A stretch of DNA of 6,426 nt from Gammaproteobacteria bacterium (GTDB lineage Bacteria > Pseudomonadota > Gammaproteobacteria > Pseudomonadales > Azotimanducaceae), in NCBI GenBank assembly GCA_018667205.1, contig JABIVN010000280.1, positions 1 to 6,426 on the forward strand, given 5' to 3'. Shown here piece by piece: positions 5,622 to 6,426 of this stretch. The notes under the pieces were generated by a model. The model had not been told where the DNA came from. It did not search any database and worked only from the letters and a program-made list of their open reading frames with translations. Numbering within the stretch: position 1 is the first letter of the stretch; every line of letters begins with the position of its first letter. The position numbers were made by a program, and so were the translations under genes.

Positions 5622-6426
5622 CTACCACTTCAGCCTAAAACCGAGATGGCCACCAACGCCTGGCGAGGCGAATCCGTAAACCTGCTCGTAGTCTTCGTCG
5701 GCAATGTTTTCAATTCTTGCGGTGACGGTGACCAGATCATTCAGGTTGTAATAACCTGACAGGCTGACCAGAGTGAAGGCATTCAGTTCCACGCGTTCCT
5801 GAAAGGGCGGGAACGGAGGAAAGAAATTGTCTTCCTGAGTACCCGTGTAGCTTACCGAGAAGTTGAGCCCGGCCTGCTGCCATCGATAGTTCATGGTTAG
5901 GGAACCGGTATGTTCAGGTCTTCGAACCTCGGTGACGTCACTGCCGTTAAAGCCCTGTTGAGTTGCGTCGAGGTAAGTGTAGGTTGCCCTAAGGTCGAAC
6001 CGCTCGGACTGGGTATAGCCAAACGCCAGTTCCACGCCTTTTCGTTTAGATTCACCATCGATATTTCCAGAGGTGAAGCCTCCTGTTCCAGCATCGAAAA
6101 TGAAGCCGTTGATCTCGTTTTCCAGATCTGCGTTAAAGTAGGTCATTGCAAGATCTAGCTTGTCATTGAACAGCGAAGTACGGGCACCTATTTCCCAGTG
6201 CAGTGACTCCTCGGGTTCGAGGTCAGGGTTGCCGATAAAATTGGTGAAGAATCCGAAGCGTTCCGTGAAGGTCGGGTTTTTGATGCTTTCACCGACTGAT
6301 GCAAATAGCGTTGCCTGAGACAGTTTAAAATTGCCGGTCATCCTCCATGAGTCCGAGTCGTCAAATTCGGAATTTTTGTCGTGTCGACCACTCAAAGAGA
6401 AGTTGAACCTGTCGCCAACATAGCGA
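5622..6426 (-). CDS. TonB-dependent outer-membrane receptor, BtuB-like, C-terminal part
   Basis: The last 267 residues of a TonB-dependent receptor beta-barrel. The frame is open to the window edge (RYVGDRFNFSLSGR), so the plug domain, TonB box and signal peptide lie outside the window. The TTG at 6395 is an internal leucine, not a start. Receptor-typical features are FASVGESIKNPTFTERFG, the conserved GNPDLEPEESLHWEIG block, repeated amphipathic strands alternating with polar turns, and a C-terminal ARIENIADEDYEQVYGF block that closely resembles the end of BtuB. The final strand GGHLGFRLKW ends in tryptophan, an aromatic terminus suitable for BAM recognition, although phenylalanine is commoner. 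The substrate is inferred to be cobalamin or another corrinoid from this resemblance and from the B12-type binding protein gene that follows 163 bases downstream on the same strand. The plug and upstream leader would be needed to confirm this. Confidence 0.9.
   Translation of the reverse strand, partial: RYVGDRFNFSLSGRHDKNSEFDDSDSWRMTGNFKLSQATLFASVGESIKNPTFTERFGFFTNFIGNPDLEPEESLHWEIGARTSLFNDKLDLAMTYFNADLENEINGFIFDAGTGGFTSGNIDGESKRKGVELAFGYTQSERFDLRATYTYLDATQQGFNGSDVTEVRRPEHTGSLTMNYRWQQAGLNFSVSYTGTQEDNFFPPFPPFQERVELNAFTLVSLSGYYNLNDLVTVTARIENIADEDYEQVYGFASPGVGGHLGFRLKW

Overview
The window looks like an ordinary chromosomal stretch from a Gram-negative bacterium. An outer-membrane TonB-dependent receptor settles the Gram-negative part. 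The mix of a bacterial dienoyl-CoA isomerase-type crotonase, a kinase-like phosphotransferase and a CaCA exchanger, at roughly even base composition, suggests a marine-type gammaproteobacterium; that assignment is inference from gene content only. No tRNA, rRNA, insertion sequence, CRISPR array or phage gene was seen.

Layout from left to right: (1) the 3' part of a CaCA-family Na+/Ca2+ exchanger gene (+), cut by the window start; (2) a phosphotransferase of the APH/CHK kinase-like fold (-), convergent with it across a 9-base gap; (3) a 95-base divergent promoter region with interleaved promoter candidates and an inverted repeat; (4) an APC-superfamily amino-acid permease (+); (5) a delta3,5-delta2,4-dienoyl-CoA isomerase-like crotonase (-), whose stop codon overlaps the permease stop in a shared CTAG; (6) a 324-base stretch (4214-4537) holding the crotonase promoter, a perfect 12-base palindrome and one possible 51-residue small ORF (+); (7) a signal-peptide-less cobalamin-binding-type protein (-); (8) the 3' part of a BtuB-like TonB-dependent receptor gene (-), cut by the window end.

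The clearest functional link is the last pair. Receptor and B12-type binding protein run in the same direction, receptor first, and probably form a corrinoid uptake or salvage unit. The other genes alternate in strand (+ - + -) and look like independently transcribed units: two inner-membrane transporters, a small-molecule kinase-like protein and an unsaturated fatty acid beta-oxidation enzyme. I found no convincing undescribed multi-gene system. The points most worth a second look are regulatory and structural: the palindrome at the crotonase promoter, the permease leader without a ribosome binding site, the stop-codon-containing inverted repeat at 4521-4543 with its possible small ORF, and the missing export signal on the binding protein.
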